Source: RUG420 sp964425185
Lineage (GTDB): Bacteria > Bacillota > Clostridia > Oscillospirales > Acutalibacteraceae
Assembly (NCBI GenBank): GCA_964425185.1
Contig: CAYRKX010000001.1
Location: 28,033 to 92,032 of the forward strand
Length of the DNA stretch: 64,000 nucleotides
Direction: 5' to 3'
Positions 51,348 through 59,222 of the stretch are shown in pieces. Under the pieces are notes generated by a model, which searched no databases, was not told the DNA's origin, and was given only the letters and a program-made list of their open reading frames with translations. A program made the translations under genes and the position numbers. The first letter of the stretch is position 1, and each line of letters opens with the position of its first letter.

Positions 51348-52205
51348 TTACTCCTTTGGCTCTTCGGCCTCAGAGTTCTCTTCTTCCTCGTACTTTTTCT
51401 TCTCGGCCATGTAATTTTCATATGCCATTTTTGTGTTGGCACCGATTTTTACCATAGTCGGGTCGTCATACGGATTATCTTTCTTGTTCTTCTTAGAAGA
51501 ACCAAAACTGATCACAGAGTGGTCTGACGTAAAACTCAGAGCTTTTTTCTTGGCCTCGTGGTCATCAATGGCTTCGCAGATAGCGTTGGCAAGCAGGAAA
51601 CCGATGGTGCCCCAGAGAATGCCGTTGAACATACCGAAGAAGACGTCACTCGGATAGTGAACAAAGATGTAGATGCGGCTCATTCCGACAAAGAACGGAA
51701 CCCAGACAAGCCACCACTGCCATTTTCTGTGTTTGGTTGTGCTGCCTGTCTTATAGCTGGTGCAGCCGGCAAGAATAAAGGCGGTCGTATAACTGAATGA
51801 GTTGGTGGTATGGCCGGACGGGAATGAAAAGGACGGCTCGTAAGAGGGCTGATGACTGGTACCCTGAGCTGCGAACTGATGTGCGTGCTCATAGAATGCC
51901 CAGAAAGGATCGCCTCTCAGCGTGACAAACGGCCTCGGTCTCTGAATAATCAACTTAATGCCGAGATTCGTGACAAGCCAGGCAATTCCCATGCCCAGAA
52001 CAATACTCATCCCATACTTCCTGGTCTTTTTCGGAACGCAGAGAACAATTGCTGCAGCGAGCAGGATGTAGAAGAAAGTATCTCCACCAAAGAATGTCAT
52101 GAACCAAGCAAACTTGTTCAGCGGAATGGACTGAATACTCGAGAAGAAGCGGTAAACAGCCGTATCAAATCCGTAGAACGTGGAGTTGATAGCCTGGTAG
52201 ATCAA
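51348..52205 (-). CDS. PAP2-family membrane phosphatase
   Basis: This membrane phosphatase (about 285 residues) belongs to the PAP2/lipid phosphate phosphatase family. The three motifs are present: KLIIQRPRP (K-x6-RP), FPSGHTT and SRIYIFVHYPSD. Such enzymes dephosphorylate phosphatidate, phosphatidylglycerol phosphate or undecaprenyl diphosphate. The C-terminal 75 residues are a charged cytoplasmic tail rich in Lys and Glu, longer than usual. I favour the TTG at 52205 (AAAGGGG 8 bases upstream) over ATG 52229, which has no ribosome site. Confidence 0.87.
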   Translation of the reverse strand: MIYQAINSTFYGFDTAVYRFFSSIQSIPLNKFAWFMTFFGGDTFFYILLAAAIVLCVPKKTRKYGMSIVLGMGIAWLVTNLGIKLIIQRPRPFVTLRGDPFWAFYEHAHQFAAQGTSHQPSYEPSFSFPSGHTTNSFSYTTAFILAGCTSYKTGSTTKHRKWQWWLVWVPFFVGMSRIYIFVHYPSDVFFGMFNGILWGTIGFLLANAICEAIDDHEAKKKALSFTSDHSVISFGSSKKNKKDNPYDDPTMVKIGANTKMAYENYMAEKKKYEEEENSEAEEPKE

Positions 52206-52241
52206 ATCAAGTTCCCCTTTCTCATGCAAAATCTTGTCTCT

Positions 52242-52270
52242 ATTTTATCCGATATAAGAATGTGAATCAA
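52242..52270 (-). promoter_or_regulatory. Promoter of the PAP2 gene
   Basis: Minus-strand TTGATT (52265-52270), 17-bp spacer, TAAAAT (52242-52247). Confidence 0.7.
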
Positions 52271-52279
52271 CTGCAATTC

Positions 52280-52319
52280 CAAAAAAGCCCGGGAGCGTTA
52301 TCTCTGACGTTCCCGGGCT
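52280..52319 (-). terminator. Terminator of csoR-copA
   Basis: AGCCCGGGAGCGT (52286-52298) pairs with ACGTTCCCGGGCT (52307-52319), one G-U; T6 follows on the minus strand. Confidence 0.9.
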
Positions 52320-52346
52320 CTATGGCCGCTATTCTTTTGCTAAAAA

Positions 52347-52553
52347 TCAGTCAACCAGAGTATATCCCGCCTCTTTTACCGCCTTGGCTACCTGTTTATC
52401 TTTTAGTTTGCCGTCATGCTTAACAACCAGCGTACCGGCCTCATGGTCTGCCTCAGCCGACTCAACATGTTTTAAAGCCTCAACATGCTGTTTAACGGTT
52501 GCTTCGCAGTGATTACACATCATACCTTCAACTTTATAAGTCTTTTCTTCCAT
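52347..52553 (-). CDS. Possible independently translated CopZ from an internal start in copA
   Basis: Within copA, in the same frame, AAGGAG (52563-52568) stands 9 bases before ATG 52551-52553. Translation from it would give a 68-residue copper chaperone (MEEKTYKVEGMMCNHC...) with the C-x-x-C site, equal in size to free CopZ. The codons over this ribosome site read K-K-E-L-S-D with no stop, so both a fusion and a free product are possible. That it is used is inference; the sequence elements are seen directly. Confidence 0.5.
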   Translation of the reverse strand: MEEKTYKVEGMMCNHCEATVKQHVEALKHVESAEADHEAGTLVVKHDGKLKDKQVAKAVKEAGYTLVD

Positions 52554-54896
52554 GTCAGATAACTCCTTTTTAGTCTTTTTCGATCTGTCTTTATCGTGTT
52601 TTGTATTTCGAATATTGAACAGGTTCAGGCGCAGTGCGTTCAGAACAACGCAGACACTGGACAGGCCCATGGCCGCTGCCGCAATCATCGGGTTGAGGCT
52701 CCAGCCGAGCACGCCGGTGTACACGCCTGCGGCCAGTGGAATACAAATTACATTATAGAAGAATGCCCAGAACAGGTTCTCGTGGATATTGGTCAGAGTC
52801 TGACGGCTCAGACGGACCGCAGCAGATACATCCGTCAGTTTGCTGTTCATGAGAACGACATCAGCTGCATCAATGGCAACATCGGTTCCCGCTCCAATGG
52901 CAATACCCATGTCAGCTGTCATCAGCGCCGGGGCATCATTAATACCATCACCAACCATGGCAACTTTACCATACTTTTTCTGCAGCTGCTTAATAGTGTC
53001 CGCTTTTCCATCCGGAAGAACGCCGGCCACAATTTCGTCAACGCCAGCCGCCCGGCCAATAGACTCCGCTGTCTTTTCGTTGTCGCCGGTAATCATGACG
53101 ACTTTAATCCCCATATTGTGGAGCTCTTTGATCGCCTGCGGGCTGTCCTCCTTCATGACATCCGCAACCGCAATGAGACCGAGCACTTTGCCATCCCTGG
53201 TAAACAGAAGCGGTGTTTTTCCCTCTCCTGCCAGCGATTCAGCTTTGGACTGAATATTCTCAGGCACTTCTGCCACAGATGAGATGTAGGACAGACTGCC
53301 GCCTTCGAGTTTCTGACCATTAACACTGGCGGACAGACCATGGCCTGGAAGAGCCTGGAAATCCTCCACTGCGGCGGAAGAAATATTGTGTTCATCGCCA
53401 TAGGCAACGACGGCTTTAGCCAATGGATGTTCGCTCTGGTGTTCTAAGGAGCACGCCTCCTGCATAAGCTCATCCTCTGTCACACCGTCGGCCGCCATAA
53501 TGTCAGTGACAACTGGTTCCCCACGGGTGATGGTACCGGTCTTGTCCAATGCAACTGCATTGGCTTTGCCGGTCTCTTCCAGAGAGGCAGCAGTCTTAAA
53601 GAGAATACCGTTCTTGGCACCCTTGCCGTTGCCAACCATGATAGCAACCGGAGTAGCCAGTCCGAGGCCGCAGGGGCAGGAAATAACAAGTACAGCGACT
53701 GCACGGGACAGGGCATACTCGAAGCCGCTGCCGATAATCATCCAGACAATCAGAGTAATAAGCGCAACAACAATAACTGCTGGAACGAACACAGCACTGA
53801 CTTTGTCAGCGGCTTTGGCAATTGGTGCCTTGGTTGCGGCAGCGTCACTGACCATTTTGATGATCTGTGACAGCGTCGTATCCTCGCCGACACGGGTAGC
53901 ACGGCAGCGCAGGAAACCGGACTGGTTTACTGTAGCAGCGCTGACTTTGTCACCCTCTGCCTTGTCGACCGGAATGCTCTCACCGGTCAGAGCACTCTCG
54001 TTCACTGCACTGTTTCCGGAGACAACGACACCGTCAACAGGAATGTTTTCTCCAGGACGGACAGCGAAGATGTCGCCTATCTGGACTTCATCAATTCCTA
54101 CAGTTACTTCCTGACCGTCCCGTTCCAGAACTGCGGTTTTCGGAGCCAGAGCAACCAGGTCCTTGAGTGCATCAGTAGTTTTTCCTTTGGACTTGGACTC
54201 CAGGGTTTTTCCGATAGTGACCAAAACCAGGATCATGGCCGCGGATTCAAAGTAGAAGCTGTTCATGTACTTCATTCCGGGCATCATGCCTGTCATTTTC
54301 ATGCCCATTGCGGCCTGGTTGGAAATATCCCAGGACGCTTTAAACAGAGCATATACACTATATAGGAAAGAAGCACTGGAGCCGAGCGCAACCAAAGCAT
54401 CCATGTTCGGGGCCAGATGGGCCAGACTCTTAAAGCCGTTGACGAAAAACTTCCGGTTGATAATCATGATGATAATGGCCAGAAGCATTTCGAGCATGCC
54501 CAGTCCCACAACATTGGTCTTCAGGAATCCGGGTGCCGGCCAGTTCCACATGGACACACCCATGCTGAAATACATAAGCACCAGGAGAAATCCTACAGAA
54601 GACCAGAGACGACGAAGCATCTTCGGGGTCTCCTTGTCTTTCAGAGCTTCTTCCTGCTCGTGAATTTTTTCAGAAGCGGTCTGCTGTTTCTGTCCGCCGC
54701 CTCTCTGCGAGGCACCGTAGCCGGCATTCTCTACCGCCTTTATGACAGCGGACGGAGAGGCATCTCCCTCAACGCTCATAGAGTTGGTCAGCAGGCTGAC
54801 ATTAACCTCCTTGACGCCGGGAACTTTCCGGACCGCCGATTCGACATGAGTCTGGCATGCTGCACAGCTCATGCCGGTTACATCATACTGATCCAT
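52347..54896 (-). CDS. copA: Copper-exporting P1B-type ATPase CopA with C-terminal CopZ-like domain
   Basis: The 849-residue pump exports Cu(I). Order: N-terminal HMA domain with GMSCAACQT (about 8-16), eight membrane helices, actuator loop ALTGESIPVD, membrane copper motif SCPCGLGLATP (CPC near 405), phosphorylation site DKTGTITRGEP (near 449), SEHPLAKAV and GDGINDAPAL. After the last helix and a Lys-rich linker, a second HMA domain (about 782-849; EGMMCNHCEATV) is fused at the C-terminus, an unusual place. The codons before Met782 form AAGGAG plus spacing and ATG. It begins 1 base after the csoR stop. Confidence 0.95.
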   Translation of the reverse strand: MDQYDVTGMSCAACQTHVESAVRKVPGVKEVNVSLLTNSMSVEGDASPSAVIKAVENAGYGASQRGGGQKQQTASEKIHEQEEALKDKETPKMLRRLWSSVGFLLVLMYFSMGVSMWNWPAPGFLKTNVVGLGMLEMLLAIIIMIINRKFFVNGFKSLAHLAPNMDALVALGSSASFLYSVYALFKASWDISNQAAMGMKMTGMMPGMKYMNSFYFESAAMILVLVTIGKTLESKSKGKTTDALKDLVALAPKTAVLERDGQEVTVGIDEVQIGDIFAVRPGENIPVDGVVVSGNSAVNESALTGESIPVDKAEGDKVSAATVNQSGFLRCRATRVGEDTTLSQIIKMVSDAAATKAPIAKAADKVSAVFVPAVIVVALITLIVWMIIGSGFEYALSRAVAVLVISCPCGLGLATPVAIMVGNGKGAKNGILFKTAASLEETGKANAVALDKTGTITRGEPVVTDIMAADGVTEDELMQEACSLEHQSEHPLAKAVVAYGDEHNISSAAVEDFQALPGHGLSASVNGQKLEGGSLSYISSVAEVPENIQSKAESLAGEGKTPLLFTRDGKVLGLIAVADVMKEDSPQAIKELHNMGIKVVMITGDNEKTAESIGRAAGVDEIVAGVLPDGKADTIKQLQKKYGKVAMVGDGINDAPALMTADMGIAIGAGTDVAIDAADVVLMNSKLTDVSAAVRLSRQTLTNIHENLFWAFFYNVICIPLAAGVYTGVLGWSLNPMIAAAAMGLSSVCVVLNALRLNLFNIRNTKHDKDRSKKTKKELSDMEEKTYKVEGMMCNHCEATVKQHVEALKHVESAEADHEAGTLVVKHDGKLKDKQVAKAVKEAGYTLVD

Positions 54897-54897
54897 A

Positions 54898-55200
54898 TCA
54901 CTTCATCACTTTCTGTAGAACTCTTACCAGTTCCTCGATAGTATCGTCGTTGCCATTTCGAATATCATCGGCAACACATCCGCGGATATGGCGGGCCAGA
55001 AGTTCCTTGTTAAAGGAATTCAGCGCCGAGTTGACCGCAGAGACCTGAACGACGATCTCCGGACAGTAGGAATCTTTTTCCACCATGTTTTCAATCCCAC
55101 GGATTTGTCCTTCAATCCGTTTCAGGCGATTGAGCAGTTTTTTCTTTTCCTCGTCCGGTCGTTCTTTTTTATCATGGACATAAGTTCCTTTCTCATCCAT
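54898..55200 (-). CDS. csoR: Copper-sensing repressor CsoR
   Basis: This 100-residue four-helix DUF156 repressor releases DNA on binding Cu(I). The ligand set is complete: Cys in DSYCPEIV, then His and Cys in ARHIRGC. NRLKRIEGQIRGIENMVE is the typical helix 1. ATG 55200 has GGGAGG 8 bases upstream; an in-frame upstream extension runs through the operator and is rejected. It is first in csoR-copA. Two matching GC-centred palindromes lie at its promoter. Confidence 0.93.
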   Translation of the reverse strand: MDEKGTYVHDKKERPDEEKKKLLNRLKRIEGQIRGIENMVEKDSYCPEIVVQVSAVNSALNSFNKELLARHIRGCVADDIRNGNDDTIEELVRVLQKVMK

Positions 55201-55217
55201 GGTCTGAGCCTCCCAGT

Positions 55218-55234
55218 ATACCCTGGTGGGGTAT
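55218..55234. promoter_or_regulatory. CsoR-type operator in the csoR leader
   Basis: ATACCCTGGTGGGGTAT has the TACCC/GGGTA arms of CsoR sites and lies between the -10 and the csoR start. Confidence 0.75.
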
Positions 55235-55252
55235 GTTTTATTTCCATTACAC

Positions 55253-55279
55253 ATTATACCCTCAGGGGGTATTTGTCAA
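55253..55279 (-). promoter_or_regulatory. csoR-copA promoter with a CsoR operator in its spacer
   Basis: Minus-strand TTGACA (55274-55279), a short 15-bp spacer and TATAAT (55253-55258). ATACCCTCAGGGGGTAT (55256-55272) fills the spacer, 38 bp from the other operator. Confidence 0.75.
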
Positions 55280-55375
55280 CTCTCTCCATGCAAAGCGCCG
55301 AGAAATTTTTTCGAATTTTTTTGAAACAAAACTTCGCTGGCGGCCGTATTATTGGTGTACAAGGAGGTAAACATT

Positions 55376-56035
55376 ATGAAGAAATTGATTCCCCTTTTAT
55401 TATCTGCCGTTATGATGTTCAGTTTAGCGGTCGGCTGTATTTCCGCTTCAGCTGCCACCATTCATCCGCGCCGTTCAGCTCCGATTGTCGGTGGATATAC
55501 CCAGGCTGCATCGCCCGTGGTTACTCCGGCTGTTCAAAAAGTAGTAGATAAGGCCACAGACAGTCTCGTCGGCGCAGAGTACACCCCGGTTGCTCTCATT
55601 GATACGCAGATTGTTGCCGGGACCAATTACAGAATTCTCTGCAAAATTACTCCGGTCGTGCCGAATGCGCAGTCCACCTATAATATTGTTACTATTTATG
55701 AGGACCTGCAGGGCAATGCGAAAATTACCGACATTCAGGAGAGCAGTGCCAAAGCCGGTGCAGATGGCTGGAAGGAAACCAGGACTCCGGTAGTCAACGG
55801 TCTTGCTAAGCAGGTTCTCAACAAAGCAACTGCCGGTCTCATGGACGTAGGATATAGTCCGATTGCCGCTGTAGAGTATAAAGTCGGTCTTGGCAGTGTC
55901 AGCTATGCCCTTCTCTGCCGGGTCTCCAGCATAACTCCGAACCCGCAGAACAATTTTGTTCTGCTCTACATCACCTCCGACATCTTTGGAAATGCCAAAG
56001 TTACCGGTGAGGCAGACTTTACGGCGGGCAAATAA
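55376..56035 (+). CDS. Secreted protein with two cystatin-like repeats
   Basis: The 219-residue protein has a signal peptide (about 1-27). Two repeats of about 70 residues follow (55-122 and 144-215), each built as helix, GxxYxPVA strand and a C-R/K-I/V strand, with LQGNAK/IFGNAK near the end. The first repeat contains DTQIVAGTNYRILCK, matching the cystatin QxVxG loop and its following strand; in the second the equivalent reads EYKVGLGSVSYALLC. AAGGAGG lies upstream of ATG 55376. Cystatins inhibit papain-like cysteine proteases; activity here is inferred from the motif only. Confidence 0.75.
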   Translation: MKKLIPLLLSAVMMFSLAVGCISASAATIHPRRSAPIVGGYTQAASPVVTPAVQKVVDKATDSLVGAEYTPVALIDTQIVAGTNYRILCKITPVVPNAQSTYNIVTIYEDLQGNAKITDIQESSAKAGADGWKETRTPVVNGLAKQVLNKATAGLMDVGYSPIAAVEYKVGLGSVSYALLCRVSSITPNPQNNFVLLYITSDIFGNAKVTGEADFTAGK

Positions 56036-56117
56036 AGTTGCTGTGGTAAATCTCTCCGACTAGTGATAAAATACGGTAATCGCATAACTTATTCATTCTG
56101 ACGAAGGAGAGACGCAC

Positions 56118-56915
56118 ATGCTCAATCAGTTTTCCCGCACCGAGCTTCTGTTCGGACCGCAGGCCATGGAAACGCTGAAAGACTCCCGGGTCGCCGTGTT
56201 CGGCATCGGCGGAGTCGGCGGATATGTTGTTGAGGCCCTGGCGCGAAGCGGCGTGGGAACGTTAGATCTGATTGATGACGACCGTGTCTGTCTGACCAAT
56301 TTAAACCGTCAAATCTACGCCACGCGATCCACTGTGGGAAAATACAAGGTAGAAGTGGCCCGGGACCGCATCATGGACATCAATCCCAAAGCTGTGGTCA
56401 ACATCCATAAGACGTTCTTCCTGCCGGAGACGGCCGACCAGTTTGACTGGTCAGCATTCGATTACGTGGTCGATGCCATTGACACTGTCACCGGAAAAAT
56501 CGAGCTTGTCATGACATGTCAGAAATACAAGGTTCCCATCATCTGTTCGATGGGCGCTGGAAACAAGATGGATCCTACCGCGTTTCAGGTTGCCGACATT
56601 TATAAGACATCGGTAGATCCTTTGGCGCGAGTCATGCGGCGTGAGCTCAAGAAGCGCCACGTCAAGCACCTGAAATGTGTCTACTCCACAGAACCGGCGC
56701 TGCGGCCCCTGGAAGATATGAAAAACAGCTGTAAATACAACTGTATCTGCCCACCCGGAACAGCACGTAAATGTACGGACCGTCGGGATGTCCCTGGCAG
56801 CAACGCGTTTGTCCCCTCGGTCGTCGGACTCATTATTGCCGGAGAAGTTATTAAAGACCTGACCGGATACAATGAGGCACTGCAGAGCGGGCAGACCTGG
56901 GACGCTGTCCGGTAA
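56118..56915 (+). CDS. tcdA: tRNA threonylcarbamoyladenosine dehydratase
   Basis: TcdA/CsdL (265 residues) is an E1-like enzyme that cyclises t6A37 to ct6A using ATP. The nucleotide motif is VFGIGGVGGYVVEALARSG (about 28-46), with DDDRVCLTNLNRQ following and VDAIDTVTGK. The Cys-rich segment NCICPPGTARKC may bind metal or be catalytic. AAGGAG precedes the ATG. It acts after the TsaD system (tsaD at 7 kb). A TGATAAAAT extended -10 lies about 45 bases before the start. Confidence 0.93.
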   Translation: MLNQFSRTELLFGPQAMETLKDSRVAVFGIGGVGGYVVEALARSGVGTLDLIDDDRVCLTNLNRQIYATRSTVGKYKVEVARDRIMDINPKAVVNIHKTFFLPETADQFDWSAFDYVVDAIDTVTGKIELVMTCQKYKVPIICSMGAGNKMDPTAFQVADIYKTSVDPLARVMRRELKKRHVKHLKCVYSTEPALRPLEDMKNSCKYNCICPPGTARKCTDRRDVPGSNAFVPSVVGLIIAGEVIKDLTGYNEALQSGQTWDAVR

Positions 56916-56949
56916 AACCGGCGCAGCGCCCTGAAATTAAACCACCTGC

Positions 56950-56987
56950 AAAAAGAACCGTATCTCTACATCGGAGGTACGGTTCTT
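56950..56987. terminator. Terminator between tcdA and the bicupin gene
   Basis: AAGAACCGTATCTC (56953-56966) pairs with GAGGTACGGTTCTT (56974-56987), one G-U; A5 on its left gives a T-run to the leftward transcript. Confidence 0.8.
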
Positions 56988-56998
56988 CTGGTTTATTC

Positions 56999-57970
56999 TT
57001 ATGCTTTTTGGAGCTGACCATTCAAAACACTCTGCAGCACAATTTTCGTATAGTCCAGATTGGAAATGCGGTCATACCAGGTCACGCCCGGTTTTCCCGG
57101 ATTGGTCTCAATGGCAATATGGGCAAACGTTGCGCCCGGAGCGGCTCCGTGCCAGTGACGGACACCAGGTGGGCAGAACGCTACATCGCCCGGATGCATG
57201 ACCTGAACTGGCTGCCCCGCTATCTGTGTGTAGCCGACGCCGTCGGTGCAGATGAGAATCTGGCCGCCGTCATGCTCATGCCAGTTGTTGATAACCTTGT
57301 CGCCAAATACAACATAGGCCATGGGAGCAGCGCCTGCGGCATTCGGTGTGCTGACAAGGCTGGAAATATAGGCCGGTCCATTAAAGTTTGGAGAGCTCAT
57401 GGGCTGCTCTGCCATGTCAAACATAACCGGTGACGGTTTGGTTGTGCGTGGTCTGGCCTCCTGTTTCTGCAGAGTATGGTACTCCTCATCCGTCACTTTT
57501 GCGCCGGGGCGGGTATCTGTCGGAACATAGTCGGAGTCATAGATGACAATCTGCTGGAACCAGTGGTTCGGTGCCGCTCCGTGCCAGTGACGGACTCCGG
57601 CGGGTATCTGCACAATGTCGCCCTTCCGCAAAACCTGTGCCGGTTTCCCCTCTTCCTGGTAATATCCCAGTCCACCGACTGCCATGATAATCATTCCGCC
57701 GTGAACATGCCAGCTGCTTCTGGCACCGGGTTCAAACGTTACGGTATTGGTTGTCGGGAAATTGTAGACTTTGTCCTTCTGAATCATGGGCTTCAGGTAG
57801 GCATTGCCGGTAAAGGCATCCGACTGAATTTTCTGCCCGATAGGAAACGGAATATACGATGGCGCCTGAGGGTCGGACTCTTTTCCCGCCGCAAAGCTGG
57901 TAACCGTGCATGCGGCAAGGAGAGCCAGACTCAAAAGTACAGCCAGTAAGTTATGTACGGTTCTTTTCAT
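56999..57970 (-). CDS. Exported bicupin protein
   Basis: The 323-residue protein is exported: the N-terminus LALLAACTVTSFAAG fits both a lipobox (LAAC) and an ordinary signal peptide. Two cupin domains follow, with metal histidines SWHVHGGM...GVRHWHGAAP (about 86-135) and NWHEHDGG...GVRHWHGAAP (about 230-280). The GVRHWHGAAP segment is identical in both, pointing to an internal duplication. Cupins like this bind a metal and may be oxidoreductases or isomerases; no specific activity can be named. It is third in a leftward group of secreted enzymes and begins 4 bases after the preceding stop. Confidence 0.85.
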   Translation of the reverse strand: MKRTVHNLLAVLLSLALLAACTVTSFAAGKESDPQAPSYIPFPIGQKIQSDAFTGNAYLKPMIQKDKVYNFPTTNTVTFEPGARSSWHVHGGMIIMAVGGLGYYQEEGKPAQVLRKGDIVQIPAGVRHWHGAAPNHWFQQIVIYDSDYVPTDTRPGAKVTDEEYHTLQKQEARPRTTKPSPVMFDMAEQPMSSPNFNGPAYISSLVSTPNAAGAAPMAYVVFGDKVINNWHEHDGGQILICTDGVGYTQIAGQPVQVMHPGDVAFCPPGVRHWHGAAPGATFAHIAIETNPGKPGVTWYDRISNLDYTKIVLQSVLNGQLQKA

Positions 57971-57974
57971 ATTA

Positions 57975-59063
57975 TCACCCCAGATGATGGGCTATAAGCC
58001 AGGTCTCAATATTGTCGGCGATCTGCTTGTTGTTCATTTCCTCAAACATAAAGTGGCTGTTTCCGGTAATGCCGATGTCAGGAAGATTTACAACAGTTGC
58101 GTCTCCACCGTCTGCACGGTAATTTTTGGCAAACTCCCGTGCGGTGTCACGGACATTTTTCCAGAAGCCTGTAGACATGAGATCTTTCGGGCCGTTGTCA
58201 ATGTAGTCACCGTAATAGATAACAACCGGAATTTTGGCTTTCAGCATGGCGTTATACTGTTTAGATCCTCTTGCCGGTGTACTGCCGGGTTCTATAGCAA
58301 CAATTGCGGCAACATTCTTCATATCTGTGTCCCAGCCGACTCCGCCGCCCTGGGAATGGGTCATATAGATGGACTTGTGACCGGTGCGGTCTTTTACATC
58401 CTGCAGAACTGCGCTCATAGCTTTGGCATCCAGCTCCTGGTTATAGGACCCGGTGTTCGGAGTCATCATACGGAAAAACTGATTCTGAGCCTCTTCTCCT
58501 GCCGGGAACTGAGAACCGGGATAGCGCTCCGGCGGCTGGCGGCCAATCCGGAAGTGGGTGTACCACGCCTGGTCTCCAGGCATATAGTCTTTACTGGTAC
58601 CATTCTGTTTGGCGTCCAAAGCATCGGAAGTCATGGTAGCAGTGTTTCCTGCCTCACCACGTCTCGGCTGGTCAACCAGGAATGCCGCATGTCCTTTCCG
58701 GAGGAAAATATCAGACCAGCCCTCTCTTCCATCCGGAGTGGTCATCCATCCGAGTCGCGACTGGCCATATCCGTGAAGATAGACAATTGGGTATCCGGTG
58801 TCAATGGCCGGAATCTGATAAAACACGTTTGCGTGGTCAACATGAGCGGTGTTGCCAGCCCGTGTCGGGTCGGTAAAGCTCTTAGTGGCATCATAAGTTC
58901 CATTGATGGGCTGGGTCACCGTTCCACCACTGGAAAATGCACCCTGCTCTCGAATAGCCAGAATACCATTGGATTTTCCTGCCGCAAAGGCTGGGCTTGT
59001 AAATAAAGCAGCCAGAAACAAAATGGAGAACATGACTGCCAGAACTTTTTTCATGGATTTCAT
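57975..59063 (-). CDS. Secreted alpha/beta hydrolase
   Basis: The 362-residue protein has a signal peptide (about 1-28, AFAAG). The fold elements are PIVYLHGYGQSRLGWM (oxyanion region near 97), nucleophile Ser237 in MTHSQGGG, and a C-terminal GITGNSHFMFEE supplying a histidine. VDQPRRGEAG after strand 4 is typical of a group of uncharacterised bacterial esterases. Substrate unknown. GGAGAG precedes the ATG, and the bicupin gene follows after 4 bases, so the two are probably translated together. Confidence 0.85.
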   Translation of the reverse strand: MKSMKKVLAVMFSILFLAALFTSPAFAAGKSNGILAIREQGAFSSGGTVTQPINGTYDATKSFTDPTRAGNTAHVDHANVFYQIPAIDTGYPIVYLHGYGQSRLGWMTTPDGREGWSDIFLRKGHAAFLVDQPRRGEAGNTATMTSDALDAKQNGTSKDYMPGDQAWYTHFRIGRQPPERYPGSQFPAGEEAQNQFFRMMTPNTGSYNQELDAKAMSAVLQDVKDRTGHKSIYMTHSQGGGVGWDTDMKNVAAIVAIEPGSTPARGSKQYNAMLKAKIPVVIYYGDYIDNGPKDLMSTGFWKNVRDTAREFAKNYRADGGDATVVNLPDIGITGNSHFMFEEMNNKQIADNIETWLIAHHLG

Positions 59064-59222
59064 AGTGGATTCTCTCCTCTCCCTTTGTTGTCTCCATTAT
59101 AGAGAATCAGGAAAAGTTCGTACAATGCCGATTCCGGAATCCACTATAAATTACAGTAATAGTCCAAAAGATGCCGCCAGAGAGCTGTACTCTTTGACGA
59201 CATCTTATATCATTCTGTCTGT

